Positions 1-10,817 of a DNA stretch of 64,000 nucleotides are shown one piece after another; position 1 is the stretch's first letter; every line of letters starts with the position of its first letter. The position numbers were made by a program, and so were the translations under genes. The stretch is from Bacillus safensis (GTDB lineage: Bacteria > Bacillota > Bacilli > Bacillales > Bacillaceae): assembly GCA_030159235.1 (NCBI GenBank), contig BSBG01000003.1, positions 489,522 to 553,521 of the forward strand, given 5' to 3'. A model generated the notes under the pieces. It saw only the letters and a program-made list of their open reading frames with translations, was not told the origin of the DNA and did no database searches.

Positions 1-2027
<2,027 letters not shown>

Positions 2028-2049
2028 GCTTTCACCCCTTCATTTTCAC

Positions 2050-2114
2050 AAAAAAAACCTAAACAAATTCCACCATTAGAAAGACAATTCTTCTAAATGG
2101 AGATTTGTTTAGGT
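2050..2114 (-). terminator. attenuator/terminator in the licT-bglP gap
   Basis: Read on the minus strand, CCTAAACAAAT pairs with ATTTGTTTAGG and an inner CCATTTAGAA pairs with TTTCTAATGG, followed by a run of T. It lies about 25 nt upstream of the bglP start, so it can stop transcripts coming from licT unless antitermination occurs. Confidence 0.8.
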
Positions 2115-2137
2115 TAATGCTTTTTCATAACACGCCT
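2111..2137 (-). promoter_or_regulatory. candidate divergent RAT upstream of bglP
   Basis: On the minus strand the segment starts AGGCGTGTTATG, continues through an A-rich loop and ends GCATTAACCT. It can fold as a short hairpin whose 3' edge overlaps the 5' arm of the following terminator. The layout and the AGG...GTTA...AACCTAAAC spacing resemble ribonucleic antiterminator sites bound by LicT/SacT proteins, but the sequence departs from consensus. This is an inference. Confidence 0.4.
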
Positions 2138-2145
2138 AAAAGAAA

Positions 2146-2988
2146 TCATGTATTTTGTTGATGTTTCTTTGTGATTCTTTCAATATGAATGACTAAAAAA
2201 ACAAGTTCGTCTTCAGTGACATTCCAATTGAATTCCCGCTTTAACATTTCTTTAATAATCAATCCGCATGCATAGCTCTTCATATAACGATCCTGTATTA
2301 ATTCTTTTAAGGAATCGTCCATCTGCTGTGGCAGTTGATTTGTTTCCTGTCTGACAATAAAATATCTCAAATGAGTGATAAACCTCGAATAATCTATCGA
2401 TGATTTATCTAATACCATCTCGAAAATATTTTGGATAATCTTAACGATTTCCTTCGTGAGGTGGGTCATTTTGATGGTATCTCCCATAGATTGACCATCT
2501 ATTTGAGCGTTTACAAAATGCAGGGCTATGAGTGAAGCTTCTGTTTCCTCAAAAGTAATCCCCATCATTTTTTGAATAATTTTAAGTGCTTTTTTCCCTA
2601 TTTGATATTCTTGAAAATATAAATGAGGTATTTCCCATACAATAGGGTTTTCATATTCCATTTTTTCTTGGTGCCTTTGAATAGAAAAGGTAAGATGATC
2701 AGATAGCGAAAACAGCATGCTGGAACCTAATTTTTTATTCAACATCTCTTCGCCCATATGAATGATTTTTTCAGTTAGTAAAAGAATATCAGTTGGGATT
2801 GCGGCAAGTTGAGATTCTAATGGAGACGTCTGATCAGAATAAAACGTCTTACTGACAGCGCTCTCATCAAGTGTATCACCCTTTTTCTTCTTAAAACCTA
2901 TTCCTGTACCAAAAACAACGACTTCATTTTGAGTGTCTGTTAGAGCTAATACGATATTATTGTTTAGAACTTTAACGACGGTGAACAT
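2146..2988 (-). CDS. licT: BglG/LicT-family transcription antiterminator
   Basis: RNA-binding antiterminator controlled by PTS phosphorylation. It has an N-terminal CAT RNA-binding domain (about residues 1-55; VVKVLNNNIVLAL, then GIGFKKKKGD) and two PRD domains. Conserved histidines are seen in SLSDHLTF and IALHFVNA (PRD1) and in FITHLRYF and LVIHIERI (PRD2). It would bind RAT sites in its own leader and before bglP when beta-glucosides are present. I chose the ATG at 2988 (280 aa) because AAGGTGG is spaced 7 nt from it, whereas the upstream ATG at 2994 is too close. It is fairly diverged from B. subtilis LicT, so the symbol denotes family and context. Confidence 0.85.
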   Translation of the reverse strand: MFTVVKVLNNNIVLALTDTQNEVVVFGTGIGFKKKKGDTLDESAVSKTFYSDQTSPLESQLAAIPTDILLLTEKIIHMGEEMLNKKLGSSMLFSLSDHLTFSIQRHQEKMEYENPIVWEIPHLYFQEYQIGKKALKIIQKMMGITFEETEASLIALHFVNAQIDGQSMGDTIKMTHLTKEIVKIIQNIFEMVLDKSSIDYSRFITHLRYFIVRQETNQLPQQMDDSLKELIQDRYMKSYACGLIIKEMLKREFNWNVTEDELVFLVIHIERITKKHQQNT

Positions 2989-3024
2989 CTTCATCCCACC
3001 TTACCTAAAACTGCTAAAAAAAGC

Positions 3025-3092
3025 ATAAAAAAACACCAAAATCTCAGCAAACAACGTACAAATGTACAACATGTTTACCTGACTTGGTGGTG
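3025..3092 (-). terminator. leader terminator of licT
   Basis: On the minus strand CACCAAGTCAG pairs with CTGAGATTTTGGTG (small bulge), with an inner GTAC hairpin, followed by seven T. The 5' arm overlaps the end of the RAT, the classic mutually exclusive arrangement. Confidence 0.8.
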
Positions 3093-3115
3093 CCTGATGA
3101 TATCAGTAACACTCC
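3086..3115 (-). promoter_or_regulatory. ribonucleic antiterminator (RAT) of licT leader
   Basis: The minus strand begins GGAGTGTTACTGATATC and ends ATCAGGCACCACC. It closely fits the known RAT pattern GG-x-x-TGTTACTG...CAGGCA-x-x-ACC used by LicT, SacY and SacT. It overlaps the following terminator stem, so protein binding would block termination and let licT autoregulate. Confidence 0.85.
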
Positions 3116-3133
3116 TGCATCGGTTACGACTTT

Positions 3134-3162
3134 ATTGTAAACACAGGACAAACCAAAGTCAA
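3134..3162 (-). promoter_or_regulatory. sigma-A promoter of licT
   Basis: On the minus strand TTGACT (-35, 3157-3162) and TACAAT (-10, 3134-3139) are separated by exactly 17 nt. They lie about 20 nt upstream of the RAT, as expected for a leader-controlled transcript. Confidence 0.8.
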
Positions 3163-3317
3163 CTATTTTTTTCGGTAAAATAGATGAAAATACCTATATT
3201 ATGCATCGTTTTAAAAGTGAAGCATTTTTAAGGTTGCTGTAAGGTTCGCATTCATACAGGTTAAGGTTGAGGTAGTACAATGGGTTTGTAGTTAATAAAT
3301 CGTAGAGGTGAAACGTT

Positions 3318-3626
3318 TTGAGAGAAAATAAAATCTTGTCTTCATTATGTTACTTTAGTATCTTTTTTGCACCGTTTTTGTTTCCAGTGATCGTCTATTT
3401 CTTAGGTCAGGACGAAGTGAAATATCATGCGAAAAAATCATTATGGACGCATGTCATTCCTTATTTGATTTTTGGCATAGGCATCCTCGGTTCAGGTTTA
3501 CTTGGTATGAACGATATCAGTCATGCGGGGCCTTTCCTCATTGCAACATATGCTGTGACATTCCTTGTTGCGATCTACTTCTTCATTTGGAACATTGTCA
3601 AAGGGATCAAAGTGTTTTCGGAATAA
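3318..3626 (+). CDS. small DUF4870-like membrane protein
   Basis: A 102-residue protein with about three hydrophobic segments (roughly residues 8-30, 45-62 and 72-95). A polar loop contains DEVKYHAKKSLW, resembling the H-A-x-x-x-L-x segment of DUF4870 membrane proteins. The start is TTG at 3318, supported by AGAGGTG 7 nt upstream. It stands alone, transcribed away from licT, and ends in a terminator shared with the convergent kinase gene. No specific function can be assigned. The family guess rests only on size, topology and this motif. Confidence 0.7.
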   Translation: MRENKILSSLCYFSIFFAPFLFPVIVYFLGQDEVKYHAKKSLWTHVIPYLIFGIGILGSGLLGMNDISHAGPFLIATYAVTFLVAIYFFIWNIVKGIKVFSE

Positions 3627-3637
3627 TAGGTGAAAAG

Positions 3638-3671
3638 AGCGGTTCTGTGTTTGATCAGAACCGCTTTTTTG
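3638..3671. terminator. bidirectional terminator
   Basis: AGCGGTTCTG and CAGAACCGCT form a perfect 10-bp stem with an 8-nt loop and flanking A/T runs. It serves the small membrane gene and the convergent histidine kinase. Confidence 0.9.
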
Positions 3672-3672
3672 T

Positions 3673-5076
3673 TTAGGTTGGTATTTGGATGTCAATGGCT
3701 GTTCCTTTCCCTAGACTGCTGTGGATCGTGATATCCCCGCCGTGACTGACGATAATATCCTTTGCAATGGCCATCCCAAGGCCAGATCCTCTATGTGAAA
3801 CTTCTGTATTTGTCCCTCTATAATAGCGGTCAAACACTTTTTCTAGCTCTTCCACTTCTATTCCTTTGCCATTGTCTTTAATCGTGATATGGGTTTTTTC
3901 TTTTTGTTCAAGCTTTACAATGATTGAGACATCAGGACCATTGTGAACGAGGGCATTAAAAATAAGATTGGTGACCGCTCTTCGAATAAGAATCTTATCA
4001 ATATTCATCATAAGCTTGTCTACATTCGTTTGAAACTCAATCGTCTGATCCGCATATCTTGAATCATTTAAAATATCAATTAACGTTTCCCGCAGCAGTG
4101 ACACAATGTTGACTAGCTCTTTATTGAGCATGACACTGTTATTTTTCAGCCTGGTTGTTAAATTAAGATCCTCCATGACATCTTTGATATACAATGATTT
4201 ATTTTCAATGATGCCCGCGTAATGCCTGATTTCTTGCTTTGAAAGAGGATGGTTTGAATCTCTGATAATTTCAGCATAGCCTTGAATAGAAGCTAGTGGC
4301 GTTTTAATATCATGAGAAATATGACTGATCCATTCTTCCCGCATTTGCTCTAATTTGTCTTTTTCTTTTTTGCTTGAAGCGAGCTGCTTTGATAAGTGAT
4401 TGACATTAGAGAAGACATCTTTATAGATCCCCTTAGCTGGCAGATTTGTTGTGTAATCTCCGTTTGCCAGTCGCTGAATCCCATGAATGGCCCGGCCGAG
4501 CGGCTTTGTGAGCTGCCGGCTGAATAAGTAACCAATGAGTAACGCAATGATGGCATCTACTGATAATAAAATCATCGTCCCGACATTGAATCTTGTCACT
4601 AAGTCCCTCGTGTTAAAGGAGAATAGATATTTTCCGATGGAAGGGTCCTTAAATCCGATAAAGTAGCTGTATTCTTTGCCCTTCCCTTTTTTTTCGCCGG
4701 CATAAATGGTCGATAATAATTGCTTATCTTTATATTTATGTAAATTTACGATTTCTATCGGTGTATATTTGTTCTTTAATCCTTTCGGTGCTTGCGCATG
4801 ATACACGTCTTTTCCATTTTCGTCTAAAATTTGAATCCATGCATTCTGTTGTTTTAAAGCTCTCTTTCCTTCTTTTTTTACGGTAATTCCTTGATCAGAA
4901 AAAGTGACGTATTGTTCAAATGATCTTGTGAACGTTTCGGGCGTATTTTCTCCGCTATGCTGGCTGCTTGCTTGCAGTACAAGCCATATCATGAATCCGA
5001 ATAAGTTGATAAAGACCGTGATAATAGTCACGATAATGACAGAGACCATATATCTGCCTGTTAATCGCCATTTCAT
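3673..5076 (-). CDS. sensor histidine kinase
   Basis: Membrane sensor of a two-component system, 467 aa. There is one helix at about 10-35, an extracytoplasmic sensor region at 36-160 and a second helix at 165-185. HAMP follows, then a HisKA domain with phospho-acceptor His255 (SHISHDIKTPL). The HATPase domain has an N box near residue 375, DNGKGIEVEEL and GSGLGMAIAK. It is separated by 2 nt from the upstream response regulator gene, so the two are translated together. The architecture resembles B. subtilis YkoH/YvrG-type kinases, but I cannot name an ortholog. No adjacent transporter or target points to the stimulus. Confidence 0.9.
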   Translation of the reverse strand: MKWRLTGRYMVSVIIVTIITVFINLFGFMIWLVLQASSQHSGENTPETFTRSFEQYVTFSDQGITVKKEGKRALKQQNAWIQILDENGKDVYHAQAPKGLKNKYTPIEIVNLHKYKDKQLLSTIYAGEKKGKGKEYSYFIGFKDPSIGKYLFSFNTRDLVTRFNVGTMILLSVDAIIALLIGYLFSRQLTKPLGRAIHGIQRLANGDYTTNLPAKGIYKDVFSNVNHLSKQLASSKKEKDKLEQMREEWISHISHDIKTPLASIQGYAEIIRDSNHPLSKQEIRHYAGIIENKSLYIKDVMEDLNLTTRLKNNSVMLNKELVNIVSLLRETLIDILNDSRYADQTIEFQTNVDKLMMNIDKILIRRAVTNLIFNALVHNGPDVSIIVKLEQKEKTHITIKDNGKGIEVEELEKVFDRYYRGTNTEVSHRGSGLGMAIAKDIIVSHGGDITIHSSLGKGTAIDIQIPT

Positions 5077-5078
5077 CC

Positions 5079-5786
5079 TTACGCATCCTTTACAACAAAT
5101 TTATAGCCAAGCCCTTTGACTGTGACGAGAAATTCTGGTGTTGACGGAGAAGTTTCTATTTTTTCCCGAAGTCTTCGTATATGAACCATCACCGTATTGT
5201 CAGAACCGAAGAAGTCTTCTCCCCAAACGGTTTGATAAAGCGTTTCTTTGCTAATGACACGGTTCGGGTGCTGCAAGAAATAGGTCATTAGCATAAGTTC
5301 TTTCGGCGTGAGCTCGATAACCGCTCCATTTTTAGTGAGTTCTGCTTGCTGCTCGTCTAATTCAAACGGCCCTTTTTTTATCACGGGACTAGCTTGAGAT
5401 GGCTGTAGGTATGAGACCCGTCTTAGCTGCGCTTTCACCCGGTAGGCAACTTCTTTTGGGCTGAACGGTTTTGTAATGTAGTCATCACCACCGATAGCAA
5501 GTCCTACAATTTTATCTGATTCCTCTCCCTTTGCTGATAAAAAGATAATCGGAACATGAGAGATCGCTCTAATTTGTTTACAGATATCATAGCCTTCACC
5601 GTCTGGAAGCATAATATCAAGTATGACGAGATCTGGTTGTTCTTGATGAAATTGCGCGAGCCCATCATGAGCGGTTGAAGCTGTGATAACGCGATCAATG
5701 CCTTCCCTTGTTAATACGGTGTTAATTAATTCCAAAATTTCTTTTTCGTCATCAATAATTAATACTTTGCTTTGAGGCTTTGGCAT
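5079..5786 (-). CDS. OmpR/PhoB-family response regulator
   Basis: DNA-binding partner of the kinase downstream, 235 aa. The receiver domain (about 1-120) has the acidic pair DD12-13, phospho-acceptor Asp57 in LVILDIMLPDGEG, the Thr/Ser region IIFLSAKG and Lys in ITKPFSP. A winged-helix effector domain follows (about 140-232: LTPKELMLM, RVISKETLY, VMVHIRRLREKIE, VKGLGYKF). The ATG has AGGAGAG 11 nt upstream. The target genes are not evident. It and the kinase appear to form a simple two-gene operon ending at the 3638 terminator. Confidence 0.92.
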   Translation of the reverse strand: MPKPQSKVLIIDDEKEILELINTVLTREGIDRVITASTAHDGLAQFHQEQPDLVILDIMLPDGEGYDICKQIRAISHVPIIFLSAKGEESDKIVGLAIGGDDYITKPFSPKEVAYRVKAQLRRVSYLQPSQASPVIKKGPFELDEQQAELTKNGAVIELTPKELMLMTYFLQHPNRVISKETLYQTVWGEDFFGSDNTVMVHIRRLREKIETSPSTPEFLVTVKGLGYKFVVKDA

Positions 5787-5867
5787 ACGTTGATCACTCT
5801 CCTGAAGTCATTGTCATTATTATACCCAATGTGTGTACATAGTGAAAAAATCAACTTCCTATCTGCA

Positions 5868-5911
5868 TAAAAAAAGCCAATTTTCTCATTTAAAAAGAAA
5901 ATTGGCTTTTG
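5868..5911 (-). terminator. terminator after xynC
   Basis: AAAAGCCAATTTTC and GAAAATTGGCTTTT form a 14-bp perfect stem around an 11-nt loop with T-tails on both strands. It ends the xynD-xynC transcript. Confidence 0.9.
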
Positions 5912-5926
5912 ATGATTTGAGTTGCT

Positions 5927-7213
5927 TTAGCGTTTGACCACAAATGTTGTCACACTTTGAGCCGGGAGATGAGCCCAAAATTGATTTCCTGATATATTTA
6001 AATCTGTTCCAGGCTGAAGGTTGCTATTGCTGCTCGTGATCCATCTTGACGCTTGCGAAGCAGTTCCATTTTGCATTACAAAGTGTTGATTGACCCCTGT
6101 ATTGTTTTTATTAATTGCAACAATAACGACCTGATTGTTTCCTTTATAGGCTGATACGAAAACATTCGGTTCAGGAGTTTTCGTTGCATCAATTCTGACG
6201 TATCCTGGGCGTACAAACTTGGAGAAATGTGCCATGTTGTAACCGCGTTTGCTGATCAGTCCATCTTCCTTCATAGGGCCGTAGGATCTGCGGATGTACC
6301 ACCAAACATATGCCTGAAAGTCCCCTTCCACCATCGAGTGGTGAATATGCTCTGAAACCCCTAATGCCTCAGGCCAGCGGTCGGCTGAATTGTTATCGCT
6401 ATTCGGGTAGTATACCTCTGTCATCCACAGCTCTTTCCCTCCTCCTTTTTGTTTGAAAAGAGGATATGGAAGCTGGCTAATTTGAGTTCCGTACAAATGA
6501 GCTCCCAGAATGTCCATATTTCCAAGCGCCTGCGGATCGTTTAGGATGGGATCTGATATATTTTTAAGGTATTGAAAGGATTCTGGCGCAATCACTCGCG
6601 CATTAATGGAGCCGGCATTTTCTCTCATGAAACGTAGGATTTCCTGAGGCGTCCACCATGTCCATTCGTGTGCATAATCGGGCTCATTTTGTACAGAAAT
6701 GGCATAGAGATTAACGCCATTATTTTTCATATATGTTACGAAATTGTTCAGATGTTGAGCATATGCGGCATATTGATTGGATCGCAGCCGCTTTGCAGAT
6801 GTACCATTGCGATTGAAGGTCTCCACCATATGGCTTGGAGGATTCCAAGGTGATGCGATCACCAAAGCGCCATGCTCTATCGCTCTTTTGGCAGTAGCGA
6901 CTTCTCTGTGCCAATTATTGCTGTTCTCATCTACATAAATTCTTAGAATGGAAAATCCTAATTGATTCTGCCCGTTACCAAAGGCGGTTTCCCTTTGAGG
7001 TGCGGTCAAATCACCAATCCAAGCCGGGTGGTTCATTCCGCCAAAGCCGCGAATCACTTGTCTTTCCGCATTGACATTAATATTGGCATCTGCTGCTGAA
7101 ACCTCAGTCACGCCAGGTCCAATGAACATGACAGACAGCATCGTGAAGCAGATCAATAACGTACAAATTGGTTTTTTGATCATTGACATCAAATTTTTCC
7201 ACTCTCCCATCAT
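5927..7213 (-). CDS. xynC: secreted glucuronoxylanase (GH30)
   Basis: Extracellular endo-xylanase that cuts glucuronoxylan at sites set by methylglucuronate branches. The 428 residues begin with a signal peptide (hydrophobic core about 16-33, cleavage near VSAADAN). They continue with the GH30 barrel (RGFGGMNHPAW, SPWNPPSHM) and the side beta domain. The acid/base is Glu177 in SVQNEPDY and the nucleophile Glu266 in LWMTEVYYP. Similarity to B. subtilis XynC (422 aa) is near full length. The start is uncertain by a few codons: ATG at 7213 follows AAGGAAG, and an in-frame ATG at 7189 is also possible. xynC follows xynD by 14 nt, forming a xylan/arabinoxylan operon. Confidence 0.95.
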   Translation of the reverse strand: MMGEWKNLMSMIKKPICTLLICFTMLSVMFIGPGVTEVSAADANINVNAERQVIRGFGGMNHPAWIGDLTAPQRETAFGNGQNQLGFSILRIYVDENSNNWHREVATAKRAIEHGALVIASPWNPPSHMVETFNRNGTSAKRLRSNQYAAYAQHLNNFVTYMKNNGVNLYAISVQNEPDYAHEWTWWTPQEILRFMRENAGSINARVIAPESFQYLKNISDPILNDPQALGNMDILGAHLYGTQISQLPYPLFKQKGGGKELWMTEVYYPNSDNNSADRWPEALGVSEHIHHSMVEGDFQAYVWWYIRRSYGPMKEDGLISKRGYNMAHFSKFVRPGYVRIDATKTPEPNVFVSAYKGNNQVVIVAINKNNTGVNQHFVMQNGTASQASRWITSSNSNLQPGTDLNISGNQFWAHLPAQSVTTFVVKR

Positions 7214-7227
7214 CTTGTCTTCCTTCG

Positions 7228-8769
7228 TTACCTTTGAGTAAACTGCCAGGAATCAAACTGAAATAGGTTTGCACCTGTTCCGGTAAAGACAAAAAATACG
7301 TTGTGCACGCCTGCTGCTCCGTTTACTGCCGTTTCTACTTCTCGCCAGTTGTTCGTTCCGCCTGTGGAAGGAACATTTAGTGTTCCGACGAGAGTGCCGT
7401 CTGGACTGCCAAGGCGTACTTCTATTTTTCCGCCTGCATTTGATGCTACATTGGCTTTAAATGTTCTCGCGCCGTTTGATCCGAAATCGACGTTACTGGC
7501 TGCCACCCAATCTCCGTTTTGAATGTTTGTGACATGCTGGTTATTGACCGGTCCGCCTGAGGCTGAGGAGGCCTCTGTTAAAATGCGCCCATTCCAAGCA
7601 AATGTTTCAGCTTCTACCCGCTGATACGGATTCAGATTGGATAGCTGTTTTATCCCTTCATAATTGGCTGCTACCTCTTGAAGGGAGCCGTCGGCATTAT
7701 GCACAAGCTTATTAATGTGGGGAGATCTGTAGCCTCTCCCTGCTCCGTATAAGGCAGAGCTGACTGTTTGCGTATGATACACGACATACCACTCGTTTTT
7801 AAAATTGAATACAGCATGATGGTTGTTACCGCCGCCGCCAAAAAATGCACCCGGATTTTTCAGGAAGTGTCCTTTATACGTAAAGGGGCCCATCGGACTT
7901 GAGCTCGTCATATAGCCAATTTCACCAGGTGGTTTATCTGCTGGGTGGGAGCCGCCAAAATTGATGCAATAGGAATAGTAATAGGTACCGTTGTACTTAT
8001 GCATCCCCGAGTCTTCAAACATAAAAGGAGCATCAATGGTCGATGCACTGCCCACAACACTTGTCATATCAGGCCCTAACTTTAGGACTCTTGCTGTTTT
8101 AGGATTGGCCCATTGTCCCTGCGTTGGATTAGAACCGCCTGGAACGCCTCCGCCGGCATATAGATAACCGGACCCGTCATCATCTACAAAGACGGCTGGA
8201 TCAAAAAGCCATACAACACCGGACATCCCTGGTGTATTTGGCGTGACGAGCGCTTTTCCGATCGGATCTGTCCATGGACCGATCGGGCTGTCTGCTGTCA
8301 GAACGCCAATTCCGCCGCCGCTGTTAGCGAAATATAGGAAAAATTTATCCTTCCCATTGATCTTTTTCACCGCCGCTGATGGAGCCCAGGAAGCGCCTGC
8401 CCATTTGGCAATCCCTTTGCCGCCATTTGCTCCATTTGCACCGGCTACTGGAATTGCCCCATGATCTGTCCAGTTCACCATATCCGCTGAAGAGATGACG
8501 AAGACCCTATTCAAATTGGCAAAAGAATTATCCTTAATCGTTCCGTTGCTGTGATATTCATAGTCATCACTCGACATATAAATATACACTCTACCGTTAT
8601 AGGTGAGCGCAAACGGATCAGCGCCCAAGTGGTGGTCTATGAGCGGATTTGCATTTCCTACACGTTTTGCAATTGTTGTGCTTGCTGCACTCGCATCATA
8701 TACCGGTAAACAGCTCAGTACCAAAGCAAGAATCAAAAAACCTACACCGCATTTCATCCTCGTCCTCAT
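7228..8769 (-). CDS. xynD: arabinoxylan arabinofuranohydrolase (GH43-CBM6)
   Basis: Secreted enzyme that removes arabinofuranosyl side groups from arabinoxylan, preparing substrate for XynC. From the ATG at 8769 it is 513 aa, the length of B. subtilis XynD. I prefer this start to 8793 because AGGAGG lies 10 nt upstream. A signal peptide precedes SAAST. The five-bladed GH43 domain shows DHHLGADPFAL (general base Asp), WLFDPAVFVDDDG and FMFEDSGMHKYNG (acid Glu). The C-terminal about 130 residues are a CBM6 (RVEAETFAWNG to FDSWQF). It is first in a two-gene operon. A bidirectional hairpin lies upstream at 8937. Confidence 0.95.
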   Translation of the reverse strand: MRTRMKCGVGFLILALVLSCLPVYDASAASTTIAKRVGNANPLIDHHLGADPFALTYNGRVYIYMSSDDYEYHSNGTIKDNSFANLNRVFVISSADMVNWTDHGAIPVAGANGANGGKGIAKWAGASWAPSAAVKKINGKDKFFLYFANSGGGIGVLTADSPIGPWTDPIGKALVTPNTPGMSGVVWLFDPAVFVDDDGSGYLYAGGGVPGGSNPTQGQWANPKTARVLKLGPDMTSVVGSASTIDAPFMFEDSGMHKYNGTYYYSYCINFGGSHPADKPPGEIGYMTSSSPMGPFTYKGHFLKNPGAFFGGGGNNHHAVFNFKNEWYVVYHTQTVSSALYGAGRGYRSPHINKLVHNADGSLQEVAANYEGIKQLSNLNPYQRVEAETFAWNGRILTEASSASGGPVNNQHVTNIQNGDWVAASNVDFGSNGARTFKANVASNAGGKIEVRLGSPDGTLVGTLNVPSTGGTNNWREVETAVNGAAGVHNVFFVFTGTGANLFQFDSWQFTQR

Positions 8770-8936
8770 CGTTTCATTTCCTCCTGTTTTCATCTTCCTA
8801 ACTATTGGGGTTTAGACCCAATTTCAAAATATGTGGATAGGTGCCGATGAAGAATGAATATAAAGGATGATTTCTAGCGCAAATCCCTGCTGAAATCACG
8901 ATGAAAACCCTTACTTTTTAACTAGAAGGCAACAAA

Positions 8937-8972
8937 AAAATGCAGCCCCCATGTTGGAGCTGCATTTTTTTC
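8937..8972 (-). terminator. terminator after mmsA
   Basis: AAATGCAGC and GCTGCATTT form a 9-bp stem around CCCCATGTTGGA with T/A runs on both sides. It lies 3' of the dehydrogenase gene on the minus strand. Confidence 0.85.
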
Positions 8973-8994
8973 CTCATGATTCATTGCATGTAGA

Positions 8995-10455
8995 CTACAT
9001 ATACCGAGCGGTCACCATTTTCTTTCTTGTATAAAACTCTACTCCGTCTGTTCCATTGGCATGCAAGTCTCCATAGAAAGAATCCTTCCAGCCGGAAAAC
9101 GGGAAGAAAGCCATTGGTGCGGGTACACCGATGTTTATGCCGAGCATGCCGGCTTCAATGTTTTCACGAAATTCCCTGATGCTTGATGCACTGTCTGTAT
9201 ACAGGCAGGCACCGTTTGCAAATTTTGATTGATTGGACAGGTCGATCGCTTCTGCTAAGGAAGAAACACGAACAATTGATAAGACTGGGGCGAAAATCTC
9301 GTCCTGCCAAATTTTCATTTGATTTGTGACATGATCAAAGATCGTCGGTCCGACGAAATACCCTTCTCCTTGCGTTTCATGATCTTGACGGCCATCACGA
9401 ATGAGGCTTGCTCCTTCTTCAATCCCTGACTGAATGTATTGAAGCGTTCGTTCTTTATGTTCCTTTCGAATGACTGGACCAAGAAAGACGTCTTCATTGA
9501 TTCCGTTTCCAATCACGAGCTCGTTTGATTCAGCAACTAATTTTTGAATCAACTCATCAGCCACTTCTTTTTCCACTGCGACAACGGCTGCGGCCATGCA
9601 GCGCTCTCCTGCTGATCCAAATGCAGCCCCAATGATTTGTTTAGTTGCCGCGTCTAAATCCGCATCTTTGAGAACAATGGAGTGATTTTTTGCGCCTGCA
9701 AGTGCTTGGACACGTTTGCCATGCGCTGTTCCTTTTTTATAGACATATTCTGCGACTGGCTGAGAGCCGACAAATGAAATGGCTTTGACCTTTTGATGTT
9801 CAAGCAGTCCGTTGACGACATCGTGAGCGCCATTGACAATGTTGAGAACACCTTTTGGAAGACCTGCTTCTTCAAACAGCTCAGCTAACCGTGCTGCAAG
9901 AATAGGCGTTCTCTCTGAAGGCTTTAAGACAAACGTATTTCCGCAGGCAATGGCAAGCGGGAACATCCAGCATGGAACCATCATCGGAAAGTTAAATGGC
10001 GTAATACCGCCGATGACGCCAATAGGATAACGGTACATGCCCGATTCGAGTCCGGTTGCAATATCTGGGAGCTGTTTCCCCATCATTAAGGTCGGTGCGC
10101 CCGCAGCAAATTCCACACATTCAATCCCGCGTTGCACTTCTCCTTTTGCTTCAGCTATACTTTTTCCGTTTTCTAATGTTACGAGTTCGGCCAGCTCATC
10201 CCAGTTATCAACGAGTAACTGCTGGTATTTAAATAAAATGCGTGCACGCCGGGGAACAGCTGTTTTAGACCAAGTGGTAAACGCTTCTTGTGCTGCCTGT
10301 ACCGCACGTTCGACATCCGTTTTTGTTGAAAGCGGCACTTCTGCGATGATGTCGCCAGTAGCTGGGTTATACACTGCCTCTGTTTGACCTGTTTCTGCCT
10401 CAATCCATTGTCCGCCAATATAATTTTTCAACGTCTGTACATCTGTTTTGGTCAT
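8995..10455 (-). CDS. mmsA: CoA-acylating methylmalonate-semialdehyde dehydrogenase
   Basis: Oxidises (methyl)malonate semialdehyde with NAD and CoA to propionyl-CoA or acetyl-CoA, as in valine or inositol breakdown. The start at 10455 (486 aa, same as B. subtilis MmsA/IolA within one residue) has a GAGAGAGG-type RBS; an upstream ATG at 10548 would add 31 atypical residues. Landmarks are [12 protein letters not shown], the NAD site, and catalytic Cys286 in [10 protein letters not shown], in a context typical of MMSDH rather than non-acylating ALDHs. It is monocistronic with its own terminator, with no iol or valine genes next to it. The role (inositol, valine or beta-alanine) cannot be fixed from context. 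Confidence 0.9.
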   Translation of the reverse strand: MTKTDVQTLKNYIGGQWIEAETGQTEAVYNPATGDIIAEVPLSTKTDVERAVQAAQEAFTTWSKTAVPRRARILFKYQQLLVDNWDELAELVTLENGKSIAEAKGEVQRGIECVEFAAGAPTLMMGKQLPDIATGLESGMYRYPIGVIGGITPFNFPMMVPCWMFPLAIACGNTFVLKPSERTPILAARLAELFEEAGLPKGVLNIVNGAHDVVNGLLEHQKVKAISFVGSQPVAEYVYKKGTAHGKRVQALAGAKNHSIVLKDADLDAATKQIIGAAFGSAGERCMAAAVVAVEKEVADELIQKLVAESNELVIGNGINEDVFLGPVIRKEHKERTLQYIQSGIEEGASLIRDGRQDHETQGEGYFVGPTIFDHVTNQMKIWQDEIFAPVLSIVRVSSLAEAIDLSNQSKFANGACLYTDSASSIREFRENIEAGMLGINIGVPAPMAFFPFSGWKDSFYGDLHANGTDGVEFYTRKKMVTARYM

Positions 10456-10780
10456 GTTCCCTCTCTCCTCTTTGTTTAAGAATGTCATGCTTTTAAGATG
10501 TGTAGGTATCGTCATTGTCTCATTTAATGGGTATTCATCTGTATACACTCTTTGTTAAATTAAATGGTCATTTTGGTTTACGTTGTGATAAATAGCTTTA
10601 GATGAATGGCTGTCAGCCCTTGTTCACAACAGATTCATCCTCTTTTTAGATCCATTTGTTTCTGACATATGGCAACAAGATGCCACTAATTTATGGCGTA
10701 TTTTTGGTTAACTGTTGGGTAACTTCAGAAAATTATAATATTAAACATACTTTCAGTCAATTCTCTTTTTACTGCATAAG

Positions 10781-10811
10781 AAAAAACCTGATGCACGGTG
10801 CATCAGGTTGA
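10781..10811 (-). terminator. terminator after melA
   Basis: AACCTGATGCAC pairs with GTGCATCAGGTT, followed on the minus strand by a T-run. It ends the melEDCA operon. Confidence 0.9.
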
Positions 10812-10817
10812 AGTTGG

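Noticed and set aside
10037..10387. 116-codon plus-strand frame opposite mmsA
   Set aside because: Antisense shadow of a clear ALDH gene, Ser/Ala rich without motif or RBS.
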